Assembly: GCF_000374345.1 (NCBI RefSeq)
Contig: NZ_KB893976.1
Span: 1-64,000 of the forward strand
Length of the DNA stretch: 64,000 nt
From: Heyndrickxia acidiproducens DSM 23148
GTDB lineage: Bacteria > Bacillota > Bacilli > Bacillales > Bacillaceae_C
Direction: 5' to 3'
The translations under genes were made by a program, and so were the position numbers. This document shows, one piece after another, positions 36,499 through 46,461 of this stretch. The notes beneath the pieces were generated by a model that saw only the letters and a list, made by a program, of their open reading frames with translations, made no database searches and was not told the origin of the DNA. Positions within the stretch are counted from its first letter, which is position 1. Each line of letters begins with the position of its first letter.

Positions 36499-37440
36499 AT
36501 GGGAAAAATTGCATTTGTCTTTCCGGGACAGGGGTCACAAACAGTCGGCATGGGGCAGTCTGTTGCTGAAGCAAATCAAAATGCAGCAGCCGTTTTTGCC
36601 CGGGCAGATGAAAAATTAGGATTTTCGTTAACGGATTTGATCCGCAAAGGGCCGCAGGAAAAACTGACGCATACGGCCAATGCACAGCCGGCATTGCTGA
36701 CTGTAAGCACGGCGATTTTACAAGTATTGCAGGAAGCCGGCATCAAGGCGGATTATGCCGCCGGCCACAGCTTAGGAGAATATTCGGCGCTTGTTGCTGC
36801 CGGTGCAGTCTCTTTTGAAGATGCTGTATATGCCGTGCGCAAACGCGGGGAGTATATGGATGAAGCATTCCCGAACGGCGCCGGTGCAATGGCAGCTGTA
36901 CTCGGGATGGACAGGGATTCGCTTGCCGCTGTTGCCGGAGAAATCGAACAAAGCGGCGAAACCGTCCAGCTCGCCAATTTAAACTGCCCCGGACAGATTG
37001 TCATTTCAGGAACGGCAGCCGGCATTGAAAAAGCAGCGGCGCTTGCCAAGGAAAAAGGCGCAAAACGGGTGCTGCCGCTGCAGGTAAGCGGGCCGTTCCA
37101 CTCCAGACTGATGGAGCCGGCAGCAAATAAATTTAAAAAAATCCTGGATGGAGTGGCCATCGGGGATGCAAAAATCCCGGTGATCGCCAATGTCAATGCG
37201 ATGCCGGTTGAAAAAGCGGGAGAGATTAAGGAACACTTGCTGAAGCAGCTTTACTCCCCGGTATTATGGGAAGAATCAGTCCATCAGCTGATTCATCTCG
37301 GCGTTAGCACATTTATCGAGGTCGGGCCCGGAAAAGTATTATCCGGATTAATCAAAAAAATAGACCGCAGCGTAAAAACGTATGCCGTTCAGGATATGGA
37401 AACATGCCAGGCGGTTATCCGCGATTTAAAGCAGCCATGA
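36499..37440 (+). CDS. fabD: Malonyl-CoA:ACP transacylase
   Basis: Loads malonyl groups onto ACP for chain elongation. FVFPGQGSQ opens the protein, the nucleophile Ser91 is in GHSLGEYSALVAAG, and the catalytic His lies in GPFHSRLM. It has 313 residues. The ATG at 36499 follows GGACGGAGG; a longer frame overlapping plsX is not used. Confidence 0.95.
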   Translation: MGKIAFVFPGQGSQTVGMGQSVAEANQNAAAVFARADEKLGFSLTDLIRKGPQEKLTHTANAQPALLTVSTAILQVLQEAGIKADYAAGHSLGEYSALVAAGAVSFEDAVYAVRKRGEYMDEAFPNGAGAMAAVLGMDRDSLAAVAGEIEQSGETVQLANLNCPGQIVISGTAAGIEKAAALAKEKGAKRVLPLQVSGPFHSRLMEPAANKFKKILDGVAIGDAKIPVIANVNAMPVEKAGEIKEHLLKQLYSPVLWEESVHQLIHLGVSTFIEVGPGKVLSGLIKKIDRSVKTYAVQDMETCQAVIRDLKQP

Positions 37441-37464
37441 AATAAATAAGAGGAGGGATAAGTG

Positions 37465-38211
37465 ATGGAAGAAGTAAAAGACAGGGTCGTGCTTGTCACA
37501 GGTGCTTCGCGCGGTATCGGCCGCGAAATTGCACTTGAATTTGCCAAAAACGGGGCGCATGTCATTGTCAACTATGCCGGCAATGCCAACAAAGCTGAAC
37601 AGGTTGCTGCTGATGTCCGCGAATATGGTTCGGAAGCGCTCGCCATTAAAGCCGATGTTTCAAAAGAAGCGGAAGTTCAGGAAATGTTCAAAGAAGTCCT
37701 CGCCAGATTCGGGAAAATTGATATTTTGGTGAATAACGCCGGCATTACCCGCGATAATCTATTAATGAGAATGAAAGAGGCCGAGTGGGATGCTGTCATC
37801 AATACCAATTTGAAAGGCGTTTTTCTCTGTACAAAAGCAGCTGCCCGCCCGATGATGAAACAGCGGAAGGGGAAAATTATCAATATTTCATCGGTCGTTG
37901 CCCTCAGCGGGAATCCGGGGCAGGCCAATTATGTCGCCGCCAAATCAGGCGTTATTGGTTTAACGAAAACGGCCGCCCGTGAACTTGCGGGCCGCGGAAT
38001 TAATGTGAACGCCATTGCGCCCGGTTTCATCCATACCGATATGACGGAACAACTGACAGAGGAGTTGAAGCAGGGAATGCTGGGCCAGATTCCGCTTGCC
38101 CGTTTTGGCGATCCGCAAGATGTGGCGAAAGTTGCTTTATTCCTTGCCAGTGACAGTGCTGATTATGTCACCGGGCAAACCATCCATGTTGACGGCGGCA
38201 TGATTATGTAA
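37465..38211 (+). CDS. fabG: 3-oxoacyl-ACP reductase
   Basis: NADPH-dependent short-chain dehydrogenase reducing 3-ketoacyl-ACP. [10 protein letters not shown] is the Rossmann motif, NNAG the structural motif, and Ser143, Tyr156 and Lys160 form the catalytic set ([15 protein letters not shown]). It has 248 residues. The ATG at 37465 is eight bases from AGGAGG; the GTG just before it is less well spaced. An omega-RNA-like repeat follows its stop within nine bases. Confidence 0.95.
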   Translation: MEEVKDRVVLVTGASRGIGREIALEFAKNGAHVIVNYAGNANKAEQVAADVREYGSEALAIKADVSKEAEVQEMFKEVLARFGKIDILVNNAGITRDNLLMRMKEAEWDAVINTNLKGVFLCTKAAARPMMKQRKGKIINISSVVALSGNPGQANYVAAKSGVIGLTKTAARELAGRGINVNAIAPGFIHTDMTEQLTEELKQGMLGQIPLARFGDPQDVAKVALFLASDSADYVTGQTIHVDGGMIM

Positions 38212-38219
38212 ACCCCTCA

Positions 38220-38391
38220 ACTGATGGAAGTTTCACTTTATCCCACTCTTAACGGGCAGTAAGACTCCCACCTCAAGATTTAAGGAACGACGAAGATAGG
38301 TGGGAGATCAAACTGCCCGTAAAGGTCCGATTGGTTCAACTAACCATCAGTGGGGATAAAGGGAAACCCCACTGATGGAAGTTTCACTTTA
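38220..38391 (+). ncRNA. Omega-RNA-like scaffold / non-autonomous IS200/IS605-type element without tnpB
   Basis: A 21-base direct repeat (38220-38240 and 38371-38391, ending TTTCACTTTA) brackets a strongly folded core. Stem 1 is CGGGCAGT (38253-38260) with ACTGCCCG (38312-38319). Inside it GACTCCCACCT pairs with AGGTGGGAG (38264-38273 and 38298-38306). Stem 3 is a perfect 12-bp hairpin, CCATCAGTGGGG (38344-38355) with CCCCACTGATGG (38367-38378). This is the arrangement of right-end guide-RNA scaffolds of IS605-family TnpB elements, whose 3' end abuts a guide copied from flanking DNA. No tnpA or tnpB is present. The TTTAT at 38237-38241 could be the target motif abutting the left end. Assignment rests on fold and remembered family features, not on a search. 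Confidence 0.6.
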
Positions 38392-38438
38392 TTATTTATT
38401 AAAAATCCTCTATAATGGCTTGAGGGGAGGTGAACCGC

Positions 38439-38672
38439 ATGGCAGACGTGTTAGAACGTGTAACAAAAATCGTCGTTGACCGCCTTGGAGTGGAAGAATC
38501 GAAAGTTACGCTTGATGCTTCTTTTAAAGAAGATCTTGGTGCCGATTCTCTTGATGTAGTGGAATTGGTAATGGAACTGGAAGATGAATTTGGCATGGAA
38601 ATTTCGGACGAGGACGCTGAAAAAATTGTAACAGTGGGTGACGCTGTAAATTACATACAAAATCAGCAGTAG
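38439..38672 (+). CDS. acpP: Acyl carrier protein
   Basis: Carrier of the growing acyl chain, 77 residues, with phosphopantetheine attachment at Ser37 in [11 protein letters not shown]. The protein is acidic, as usual. The ATG at 38439 follows GGGGAGGTG. TATAAT at 38411-38416 is a good -10, while the region where the -35 should lie (about 38388-38393) is the border of the upstream repeat. acpP may therefore be transcribed from its own promoter as well as from the fap operon. Confidence 0.96.
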   Translation: MADVLERVTKIVVDRLGVEESKVTLDASFKEDLGADSLDVVELVMELEDEFGMEISDEDAEKIVTVGDAVNYIQNQQ

Positions 38673-38684
38673 TCGTTTTGATTT

Positions 38685-38718
38685 AAAATGTCCCGCACAT
38701 TCACGGCGGGGCATTTTT
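38685..38718 (+). terminator. Terminator after acpP
   Basis: AAAATGTCCCGC (38685-38696) pairs with GCGGGGCATTTTT (38706-38718), ending in a T run. Confidence 0.85.
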
Positions 38719-38931
38719 CACATTATGATTGCAGGCGGAATACGTGCGCCATCTGACAATCCATCCCATCCCTGCCTAAAGCGATGGTAAATGCGCAAAG
38801 AGAAATTTTTACGCATTTACGACCGTTTGAGTAATTCGGACCGCCTTTGCACTCTGCTCCATTTTTATATACACTTAAACTAAGTTTGCGGTACTTATCC
38901 GCGCAAATAAAAGAATAACAGGTGGTAAACC

Positions 38932-39669
38932 ATGATGAAAAAATCAAACTCAGACCATGACGCAACAGCGCATGAAAATTTAAGCAAGCTGCAGGATCAA
39001 CTGCAGATCCATTTTAACAACAAGGACTTGCTGAAACAGGCATTTACCCATTCTTCTTATGTAAATGAACACCGGCAAAAACCAAATGAAGATAATGAAC
39101 GGCTCGAATTTTTGGGTGATGCCGTTCTCGAACTGACTGTCTCGCATTACCTGTTCGAACATTATCCAATGATGAACGAAGGCGAGATGACGAAACTGCG
39201 TGCAGCCGTTGTTTGTGAACCGTCACTCGTACTCTTTGCCAATGAACTGCGGTTTGGCGAATTTCTCCTGCTCGGAAAGGGCGAGGAAATGACAGGCGGC
39301 AGAACCCGTCCTGCTCTTTTGGCTGACGTGTTTGAAGCCTTTATCGGAGCACTTTTCCTCGATAAAGGGATCGATACGGTCGTCACCTTGCTGGAAAAAG
39401 TGGTATTTCCAAAGATTCAGGATGGCATGTTTTCCCGTACAACAGACTACAAAAGCCAATTGCAGGAATTTATCCAAAAAGTATCTTCCGGCGTACTGGA
39501 ATATACGATTTTGGATGAACGCGGCCCGGCGCATGACCGTGAATTTGTCTCAAGGGTTTCTTTAAATCATAAGGAACTTGGCACCGGAAAAGGCCATTCA
39601 AAAAAAGAAGCAGAACAGCATGCGGCCAAAACGGCTTTGGAAAATTTGCAGAAAAAGCAGCAACATTGA
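38932..39669 (+). CDS. rnc: Ribonuclease III
   Basis: Double-strand RNA endonuclease of 245 residues for rRNA, scRNA and mRNA processing. The catalytic signature [14 protein letters not shown] is near residue 60. A second acidic site ([15 protein letters not shown]) and a C-terminal dsRNA-binding domain (about 170-240, KSQLQEFIQ to [14 protein letters not shown]) complete it. The start follows CAGGTGG. It begins the conserved rnc-smc-ftsY cluster. Confidence 0.95.
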   Translation: MMKKSNSDHDATAHENLSKLQDQLQIHFNNKDLLKQAFTHSSYVNEHRQKPNEDNERLEFLGDAVLELTVSHYLFEHYPMMNEGEMTKLRAAVVCEPSLVLFANELRFGEFLLLGKGEEMTGGRTRPALLADVFEAFIGALFLDKGIDTVVTLLEKVVFPKIQDGMFSRTTDYKSQLQEFIQKVSSGVLEYTILDERGPAHDREFVSRVSLNHKELGTGKGHSKKEAEQHAAKTALENLQKKQQH

Positions 39670-39700
39670 TGTTTTCATGCAAGGAATGGAGGGGAAGTGA

Positions 39701-42700
39701 TTGTTTCTCAAGCGTTTGGACTTAATTGGATTTAAATCGTTTGCAGAAAGAGTTTCGGTGGAGTTTGTCCCGGGCGTCACAGCAGTTGTCGGCCCAAACG
39801 GAAGCGGCAAAAGCAACGTGATCGATGCGGTCCGCTGGGTACTTGGGGAGCAGTCGGCAAAATCTTTGCGGGGCGGCAAAATGGAAGATGTTATTTTTGG
39901 CGGCAGTGATACGAGAAAACCGCTGAATTTTGCCGAGGTGACCCTGACACTTGAAAATGAAGACGGGAAGCTTCCAATTGATTACCAGGAAGTGAGCGTT
40001 ACAAGGCGGGTGTACCGTTCGGGTGACAGCGAATTTTACATCAACAAACAGGCCTGCCGCCGAAAGGATATCGTCGAACTGTTTATGGACTCCGGCCTTG
40101 GCAAAGAAGCGTTTTCTATTATCAGCCAGGGAAAAGTGGAAGAAATTTTAAACAGCAAAGCCGAAGAACGCCGGACTATTTTTGAAGAGGCGGCGGGCGT
40201 TTTAAAATATAAAACACGCAAGAAAAAAGCAGAAGCCAAGCTCACCGAAACACAGGAAAATTTAAACCGGGTGAGCGACATTATTTTCGAACTGGAGGGC
40301 CGGATTGACCCGCTCAGGATCCAGGCTTCAATCGCCAGGGATTACCTGGAGCAAAAAGAAGCATTAAAAAACTACGAAATTGCGGTCACCGTCCATGAAA
40401 TAGAAGAATTGCATGGCAAATGGGAGAACTTGAGCGCCTGGCTCGCGGAACATCAAGACCAGGAAGGTGCGCTTGCCACAGAAATCAAAAAAAGCGAAGC
40501 ACACCTTGAAGAAAAAAAGAATCAGCTGGGTGCGCTGGATGAATCAATCAGCGATCTGCAAAATGTTTTGCTTGCAGCAACTGAAGAGCTGGAAAAACTT
40601 GAAGGGCGCAAAGAAGTATTAAAAGAACGTAAAAAAAATGCCACCCAGAACAAAGCACAGCTTGAGCGGAATATAAAAGAGGCCGCAGATACGCTATCGG
40701 CGCTTTCCAAAAATAAGAACAGGCTGCTTGAAGAAATGGAAGAGAACCGGCGTGCTGAGGCTGCCTTAAAAGAAAATGTAAAAAATAAACATGCCTTGCT
40801 TGCACAGTTCAATGTCAATATTGACGAAAAAATCGAGTCGTTAAAAAGCGACTATATTGAACTTTTGAATGAACAGGCGAGCGGAAAAAACGAAAGAAAT
40901 TATTTACAGCAGCAATTAAAGCAGTCCGCTGTCCGCATTCAAAAATTGGACAGTGATAACCAAAAATATGTGGAAGAAAGAAAAACCATACGCGCCCGGA
41001 AAAAGGAAGCACATGCACGATGCAATCAGCTTGTACAAAAGCTGGAAGACGAAGTGGCTGCCTTCCGGGAAAAGCAAAGGCAGCTCGAGGCGGCCAATAA
41101 TCGTTACCAGAAGCAGGAATCCAATCTGTACAAAGCCTATCAATATTTGCAAAAAGCCAAATCGCGCAAAGAAACATTGGAGGAAATGGAAGAGGATTAT
41201 ACCGGCTTTTATCAGGGTGTCCGTGCAGTCCTGAAGGCCAGAACGAAAGAACTGGATGGGATTGAAGGCGCCGTGGCCGAATTAATTCAGGTGCCCGGAA
41301 CCTATGAAAAGGCGGTTGAAACGGCTTTGGGCGCAGCCATGCAGCATGTTGTTGTGGAAACGGAACATCACGGCAGGCGCGCAATTGAATTCTTAAAACA
41401 GCGGAAAGCGGGCCGTGCTACATTTCTGCCGCTTAATATTATCAGGCCGAAAATGATTCCGGCTGCACAGTTGAATCCGCTCCGCAGCGAGGATGCTTTT
41501 ATTGGCATTGCGGACGGCCTCGTTCATACGGATGAGCGCTACCGGACGATTATATCGAATTTACTCGGAAATGTCGTGATTGCCCGTGACTTAAAAGGCG
41601 CCAATAAACTCGCCAAACTGCTCAGTTACCGGTACCGCATTGTAACGCTGGACGGCGATGTCGTGAATCCTGGCGGCGCAATGACAGGCGGGGCATCGAA
41701 ACAAGGCGGCATATCATTGTTAAGCAGAAAAGGCGAGCTTGAATCACTAAAAGAAAAGCTCGCAGATATGGAAGCCAAAACGCTGGAACTGGAAGCGAAT
41801 GTGAAGTCGCTGAAGAGCGAGGCGGAGAGAAAAGCAGAGGAACTGGAAGAAGCGAGAAAACGCGGGGAAGATCTGCGGCTTCAGGAACAGGGCGCAAGGG
41901 CGGAAATGCAAAGGCTTGAGCTGGCTGAGAAAAATATGAATGAGCATTTGCTTGTGTATGATATGGAAAAATCGGAAGCAGAAGAAAACAACCGCAGCGT
42001 TACAAAACGAATATCCGAAATTGAAGCCATGCTTGCCAGCCGTACGGAAGATTGCCGCAGGCTCGAGGCCGAAATTGAAGCCCTTTCGCTAAAGAAGAAT
42101 GATGATACGACAACAAAAACCCAGCTTCAGGGCGAACTGAGCGATTTAAAAGCAAAACTGGCCGTCGAAGCCGAAAAATCAGCGCGGAACCGTGAAGAAT
42201 TGGAGAAACTCAATCAAAGTATAAAGGAATGGTCGGAGCGAAAGGAAAGCTATGAGGACCAGTACCGCTTTTTGATGGATGAACAGACCCACCACCATAC
42301 TTCTGAGAGTGAACTCATTGCGGCGGCAGAACAAAAAGCACGAGATAAAAATGATACCCTGGCCTTTATCTCAATCCGCAGGGAAGAAAGACTGAGGATG
42401 CAGGCAGAAATAGAAGATGCCGAACTGGCCTTAAAAGAGCTGAAACGCCGGCAGAAGGGGCTGCTTGTTGCGATTCAGGATGAAGAAGTAAAAGCAAACC
42501 GGCTTGAAGTTGAACTTGAAAACCGGCTCCGGCGGCTCCGCGAAGAATATACGCTCAGCTATGAAGCGGCTAAAGAAGCATATCCGCTGCAAGTATCAAT
42601 TGAAGAGGCCCGCAAAAAGGTGAAATTGATTAAACTTGCAATCGATGAACTCGGCACCGTCAACCTCGGTGCAATTGAAGAATACGACCGGGTATCGGAA

Positions 42701-43276
42701 CGCTACCAATTTTTAAAAGAACAGGAATCCGACCTGCTGGAAGCAAAAGATACGCTTGGCCAAGTTATTTTGGAAATGGACGAAGAAATGATCCGGCGCT
42801 TTGATGCAAACTTCAAAGCGATCCGCCATGAATTCGAGCCGATATTCAGGGAGCTTTTCGGCGGCGGCCGCGCGGATTTAAGGCTTACCGATCCAAAAGA
42901 CTTATTAAATACAGGCGTGGAGATTGTTGCCCAGCCGCCGGGGAAGAAGCTGCAAAACCTTGGGCTTTTGTCAGGAGGAGAAAGGGCCCTGACCGCAATT
43001 GCGCTGTTGTTTGCGATTTTACGCATACGGCCTGTCCCGTTTTGCATCCTCGATGAAGTGGAAGCAGCCCTGGATGAGGCCAATGTCTACCGCTTCAGCA
43101 AATATTTAAAACAATTCAGCCGGGAAACCCAGTTTATTGTCATTACCCACCGTAAAGGGACAATGGAAGAAGCGGATGTTCTCTACGGCGTTACCATGCA
43201 GGAATCGGGCGTATCCAAGCTCGTATCTGTGAAACTTGAAGAATCCGCGGACCTGGTGGGCCAGGTTTCCTCTTAA
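39701..43276 (+). CDS. smc: Chromosome segregation protein SMC
   Basis: Condensin ATPase of 1191 residues. The N-terminal head has Walker A GPNGSGKSN (about 31-39). Long coiled coils (about 165-500 and 680-1010) flank the hinge (about 510-680, with GDVVNPGGAMTGGAS). The C-terminal head has signature LSGGERALTAIALLF (about 1090) and Walker B FCILDEVEAALD (about 1113). The TTG start at 39701 follows GGAGGGG and agrees with B. subtilis SMC. It is in an operon with rnc and ftsY; ScpA/ScpB partners lie elsewhere. Confidence 0.96.
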   Translation: MFLKRLDLIGFKSFAERVSVEFVPGVTAVVGPNGSGKSNVIDAVRWVLGEQSAKSLRGGKMEDVIFGGSDTRKPLNFAEVTLTLENEDGKLPIDYQEVSVTRRVYRSGDSEFYINKQACRRKDIVELFMDSGLGKEAFSIISQGKVEEILNSKAEERRTIFEEAAGVLKYKTRKKKAEAKLTETQENLNRVSDIIFELEGRIDPLRIQASIARDYLEQKEALKNYEIAVTVHEIEELHGKWENLSAWLAEHQDQEGALATEIKKSEAHLEEKKNQLGALDESISDLQNVLLAATEELEKLEGRKEVLKERKKNATQNKAQLERNIKEAADTLSALSKNKNRLLEEMEENRRAEAALKENVKNKHALLAQFNVNIDEKIESLKSDYIELLNEQASGKNERNYLQQQLKQSAVRIQKLDSDNQKYVEERKTIRARKKEAHARCNQLVQKLEDEVAAFREKQRQLEAANNRYQKQESNLYKAYQYLQKAKSRKETLEEMEEDYTGFYQGVRAVLKARTKELDGIEGAVAELIQVPGTYEKAVETALGAAMQHVVVETEHHGRRAIEFLKQRKAGRATFLPLNIIRPKMIPAAQLNPLRSEDAFIGIADGLVHTDERYRTIISNLLGNVVIARDLKGANKLAKLLSYRYRIVTLDGDVVNPGGAMTGGASKQGGISLLSRKGELESLKEKLADMEAKTLELEANVKSLKSEAERKAEELEEARKRGEDLRLQEQGARAEMQRLELAEKNMNEHLLVYDMEKSEAEENNRSVTKRISEIEAMLASRTEDCRRLEAEIEALSLKKNDDTTTKTQLQGELSDLKAKLAVEAEKSARNREELEKLNQSIKEWSERKESYEDQYRFLMDEQTHHHTSESELIAAAEQKARDKNDTLAFISIRREERLRMQAEIEDAELALKELKRRQKGLLVAIQDEEVKANRLEVELENRLRRLREEYTLSYEAAKEAYPLQVSIEEARKKVKLIKLAIDELGTVNLGAIEEYDRVSERYQFLKEQESDLLEAKDTLGQVILEMDEEMIRRFDANFKAIRHEFEPIFRELFGGGRADLRLTDPKDLLNTGVEIVAQPPGKKLQNLGLLSGGERALTAIALLFAILRIRPVPFCILDEVEAALDEANVYRFSKYLKQFSRETQFIVITHRKGTMEEADVLYGVTMQESGVSKLVSVKLEESADLVGQVSS

Positions 43277-43302
43277 GATTAAGCAATGAAGGAAGTGTCG
43301 AT

Positions 43303-44295
43303 ATGAGTTTCTTTAAAAAATTAAAAGAGAAAATTACCCATTCTTCCGATTCTGTGACAGATAAATTTAAAAGCGGGCTGGCCAAAACAAGGGACAATTT
43401 TACAAATAAAGTCAATAATCTTGTGGCACGGTACCGTAAAATTGATGAAGATTTTTTTGAAGAACTGGAAGAAATTCTGATTCAGGCCGATGTCGGTTTT
43501 CAAACCGTAATGGAATTAATTGAAGAACTTAAAATGGAAGTCAAGAGAAAAAATATCCAGGAACCATCTGAAGTCCAGCCAGTGATCTCCGAGAAGCTGG
43601 TAGAAATCTATTCAGAAGGCGGGGATGTACCGAATACATTGAATATAAAAGACGGCGGGCTGACGGTTATCCTGTTTGTCGGCGTCAATGGCGTTGGCAA
43701 AACGACGACCATCGGGAAACTCGCTTACGCTTTGAAAGAAGAGGGCAGGAAAGTGATGATGGCCGCGGGCGATACCTTCCGCGCCGGGGCAATTGAGCAG
43801 CTCGAAGTGTGGGGAAACAGGGTTGGCGTGGAAGTCATCAAACATGCGGAAGGTTCTGATCCGGCCGCGGTCATGTACGATGCCATCCAGGCTGCAAAAG
43901 CACGGAAAGCGGACATATTGCTGTGCGATACCGCCGGGCGCCTGCAAAACAAGGTTAATCTAATGAAGGAACTGGAAAAAGTCAAACGCGTGATTGAAAG
44001 GGAAGTCCCGGGCGCGCCTCATGAAGTACTCCTTGTGCTTGATGCAACGACCGGGCAGAATGCGATGATCCAGGCGAAAACCTTCAAAGAAGCAACCAAT
44101 GTGACCGGCATCGTGCTGACAAAATTGGACGGGACGGCAAAAGGCGGCATTGTGCTTGCAATCCGCAACGAACTCCATATCCCTGTTAAATATGTCGGGC
44201 TTGGAGAAAAAATGGATGATTTGCAGGCCTTTGATGCAGAAAAATATGTATACGGGCTGTTTTCGGAGCTGATTGAAGAAACAGAAGAAGCGTAA
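43303..44295 (+). CDS. ftsY: Signal recognition particle receptor FtsY
   Basis: SRP receptor GTPase of 330 residues. A short basic/acidic A region and the N domain (about 40-110) precede the G domain with GVNGVGKTTTIGKLAY, DTFRAGAIEQL, DTAGRL, TKLDGTAKGG and the C-terminal GLGEKMDDL. The start follows AAGGAAGTG. The order rnc-smc-ftsY-ylxM-ffh is conserved in Bacillaceae. Confidence 0.96.
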   Translation: MSFFKKLKEKITHSSDSVTDKFKSGLAKTRDNFTNKVNNLVARYRKIDEDFFEELEEILIQADVGFQTVMELIEELKMEVKRKNIQEPSEVQPVISEKLVEIYSEGGDVPNTLNIKDGGLTVILFVGVNGVGKTTTIGKLAYALKEEGRKVMMAAGDTFRAGAIEQLEVWGNRVGVEVIKHAEGSDPAAVMYDAIQAAKARKADILLCDTAGRLQNKVNLMKELEKVKRVIEREVPGAPHEVLLVLDATTGQNAMIQAKTFKEATNVTGIVLTKLDGTAKGGIVLAIRNELHIPVKYVGLGEKMDDLQAFDAEKYVYGLFSELIEETEEA

Positions 44296-44338
44296 GCACT
44301 TGTAAGTATGGGTGTGGCGCACGCCTTTATCATATCCA

Positions 44339-44367
44339 TTGACAAACGCCCGGAACCTTTGTATCCT
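44339..44367 (+). promoter_or_regulatory. Promoter of the ylxM-ffh unit
   Basis: TTGACA (44339-44344), a 17-base spacer and TATCCT (44362-44367), 43 bases before the ylxM start. Confidence 0.65.
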
Positions 44368-44409
44368 AACAATATGTAAAGGTGTTTCACTTAACAGGGG
44401 GCGGCGAAT

Positions 44410-44736
44410 ATGCTGGAGAAAACAACGAGAATGAACTACTTATACGATTTTTACCAGTCGTTGCTGACTCCGAAACAGCGCAGCTACATGTCCCTCTATT
44501 ATTTGGATGATTTTTCGCTTGGCGAGATTGCCGCAGAATACGGGGTCAGCCGCCAAGCTGTTTACGATAATATTAAACGCACGGAACAAATGCTGGAAGA
44601 ATACGAGAAAAAGCTGCAGCTGCTGCAGAAATTCCAGGCACGTGCACAGATTTTTAAATCAATGCGAAAATTACTGGAGCAGCATGCTGATTCAGAACTG
44701 CTCCACTTGCTTGAAGCACTTGAAAAACTGGAATAG
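44410..44736 (+). CDS. ylxM: YlxM, putative SRP-associated DNA-binding protein
   Basis: Helix-turn-helix protein of 108 residues (UPF0122): [41 protein letters not shown] resembles sigma-70 region 4. A C-terminal helical tail follows. It is always next to ffh in Bacillota and modulates SRP in streptococci; its role in Bacillus is not settled. The start follows AGGGGGCGG. Confidence 0.92.
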   Translation: MLEKTTRMNYLYDFYQSLLTPKQRSYMSLYYLDDFSLGEIAAEYGVSRQAVYDNIKRTEQMLEEYEKKLQLLQKFQARAQIFKSMRKLLEQHADSELLHLLEALEKLE

Positions 44737-44747
44737 GGGGCGAACAT

Positions 44748-46091
44748 ATGGCGTTTGAAGGACTCTCTGACCGTTTGCAAAGCACGATGCAAAAAATCCG
44801 CGGCAAAGGGAAAGTCTCAGAAAGCGATGTAAAAGAGATGATGCGGGAAGTCCGGCTCGCGCTTCTTGAAGCGGACGTTAACTTTAAAGTCGTAAAGAAT
44901 TTTGTGAAAAAAGTAAGCGAACGGGCTGTCGGACAGGATGTGCTGAAAAGCTTAACACCCGGGCAGCAGGTCATCAAAATCGTTCAGGAAGAACTGACCA
45001 ATCTGATGGGCGGGGAGCAAAGCCAGATTGCCGTGGCTAAACGCCCGCCGACTGTTATTATGATGGCCGGGTTGCAAGGGGCCGGGAAAACAACAACTAC
45101 CGGAAAACTGGCCAATCTGCTGCGAAAAAAATATAACCGCAAACCATTGCTGGTGGCTGCCGACATCTACCGGCCGGCTGCAATCAAACAGCTGCAAACA
45201 CTCGGCAAACAGCTCAGCATGCCGGTGTTTTCGCTCGGCGACCAGGTCAGCCCGGTAAAAATCGCCGAAGAAGCCATCCAAAAGGCGAAGGATGAGCATT
45301 ATGATTATGTGCTGATTGATACAGCCGGCCGCCTCCATATTGACGGTGAGCTGATGAATGAATTAAAGGAAATCAAGGAATTGGCACACCCGGATGAGAT
45401 TTTCCTTGTCGTTGATGCCATGACCGGCCAGGATGCCGTGAATGTCGCGCAAAGCTTTAATGAACAGCTCGGAATTACCGGTGTTGTGCTGACAAAGCTT
45501 GACGGTGATACACGCGGCGGGGCGGCTTTGTCCATCCGTGCAGTAACGGAGAAGCCCATTAAATTTGTCGGGATGGGCGAAAAAATGGATGCCCTTGAAT
45601 CGTTTCATCCGGAAAGAATGGCCTCACGCATCCTCGGCATGGGCGATATCCTTTCGCTTATTGAAAAAGCCCAGGAAAATGTTGACGAAGAAAAAGCACG
45701 TGAACTCGAAAAGAAAATGCGGGATATGTCGTTTACGTTTGACGACTTTTTGGATCAGCTCGGCCAGGTCCGCAAAATGGGCCCGCTTGGTGACCTTCTG
45801 AAAATGATTCCGGGCGCGAATAAGATCAAAGGGATGGACAATCTGCAAATTGATGAAAAGCAGATTACCCATGTCGAAGCAATCATCCAGTCGATGACAA
45901 AGAAGGAAAAAACGCATCCCGAAATCATCAACGCCGGCAGAAAAAAGCGGATTGCCAAAGGTTCGGGCCGCCCTGTCCAGGAAGTCAACCGGCTTTTGAA
46001 ACAATTTGAGGAAATGAAAAAAATGATGAAGCAAATGCAGGGCTTCACGCAAAAAGGCAAAAAAAGAGGCCTCAAATTCCCTTTTATGTAA
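44748..46091 (+). CDS. ffh: Signal recognition particle protein Ffh
   Basis: SRP54 homologue of 447 residues. The N domain (1-90) precedes the G domain with GLQGAGKTTTTGKLA, DIYRPAAIKQL, DTAGRLH, TKLDGDTRGGAAL and GMGEKMDALE. The methionine-rich M domain (about 300-447, e.g. MKKMMKQMQGF) binds scRNA and signal peptides. The start follows AGGGGGCG. It works with FtsY, encoded just upstream. Confidence 0.97.
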   Translation: MAFEGLSDRLQSTMQKIRGKGKVSESDVKEMMREVRLALLEADVNFKVVKNFVKKVSERAVGQDVLKSLTPGQQVIKIVQEELTNLMGGEQSQIAVAKRPPTVIMMAGLQGAGKTTTTGKLANLLRKKYNRKPLLVAADIYRPAAIKQLQTLGKQLSMPVFSLGDQVSPVKIAEEAIQKAKDEHYDYVLIDTAGRLHIDGELMNELKEIKELAHPDEIFLVVDAMTGQDAVNVAQSFNEQLGITGVVLTKLDGDTRGGAALSIRAVTEKPIKFVGMGEKMDALESFHPERMASRILGMGDILSLIEKAQENVDEEKARELEKKMRDMSFTFDDFLDQLGQVRKMGPLGDLLKMIPGANKIKGMDNLQIDEKQITHVEAIIQSMTKKEKTHPEIINAGRKKRIAKGSGRPVQEVNRLLKQFEEMKKMMKQMQGFTQKGKKRGLKFPFM

Positions 46092-46117
46092 AAAAATAAG
46101 GTGTTAAGAAAAAAGAC

Positions 46118-46146
46118 TTTACACCACGCTGTTTTTTTGGTATCAT
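46118..46146 (+). promoter_or_regulatory. rpsP operon promoter
   Basis: TTTACA (46118-46123), 17 bases, TATCAT (46141-46146), with the rpsP start 40 bases further on. Confidence 0.7.
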
Positions 46147-46186
46147 TTTATCTTGTGATAAACATTATCGGAGGTGCTATTTTAAG

Positions 46187-46459
46187 ATGGCAGTAAAAAT
46201 TCGTTTAAAACGTATAGGAGCTAAAAAAACTCCTTTTTATCGTATCGTGGTTGCAGATTCCCGTTCACCTCGTGATGGACGTTTCATTGATACAGTAGGT
46301 ACTTACAATCCGGTTCTGAACCCGGCTGAAGTAAAAATCGATGAAGAATTAGCATTGAAATGGATGCAAAACGGCGCGCAACCGTCTGATACTGTCCGCA
46401 ACTTGTTCTCAAAACAAGGTATTATGGAAAAATTCCATAACGCAAAATACAGCAAATAA
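46187..46459 (+). CDS. rpsP: 30S ribosomal protein S16
   Basis: bS16 of 90 residues: [42 protein letters not shown] is cut here only by quoting limits in homologues; the core [18 protein letters not shown] is diagnostic. It assembles early in the 30S body. The start follows CGGAGGTG. Its codon use is strongly biased towards common codons, as for a highly expressed gene. It heads rpsP-khpA. Confidence 0.96.
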   Translation: MAVKIRLKRIGAKKTPFYRIVVADSRSPRDGRFIDTVGTYNPVLNPAEVKIDEELALKWMQNGAQPSDTVRNLFSKQGIMEKFHNAKYSK

Positions 46460-46461
46460 TC

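Noticed and set aside
40815-41384. A 189-codon minus-strand open frame inside smc
   Set aside because: It is antisense to the coiled coil and hinge of smc with no start signal.
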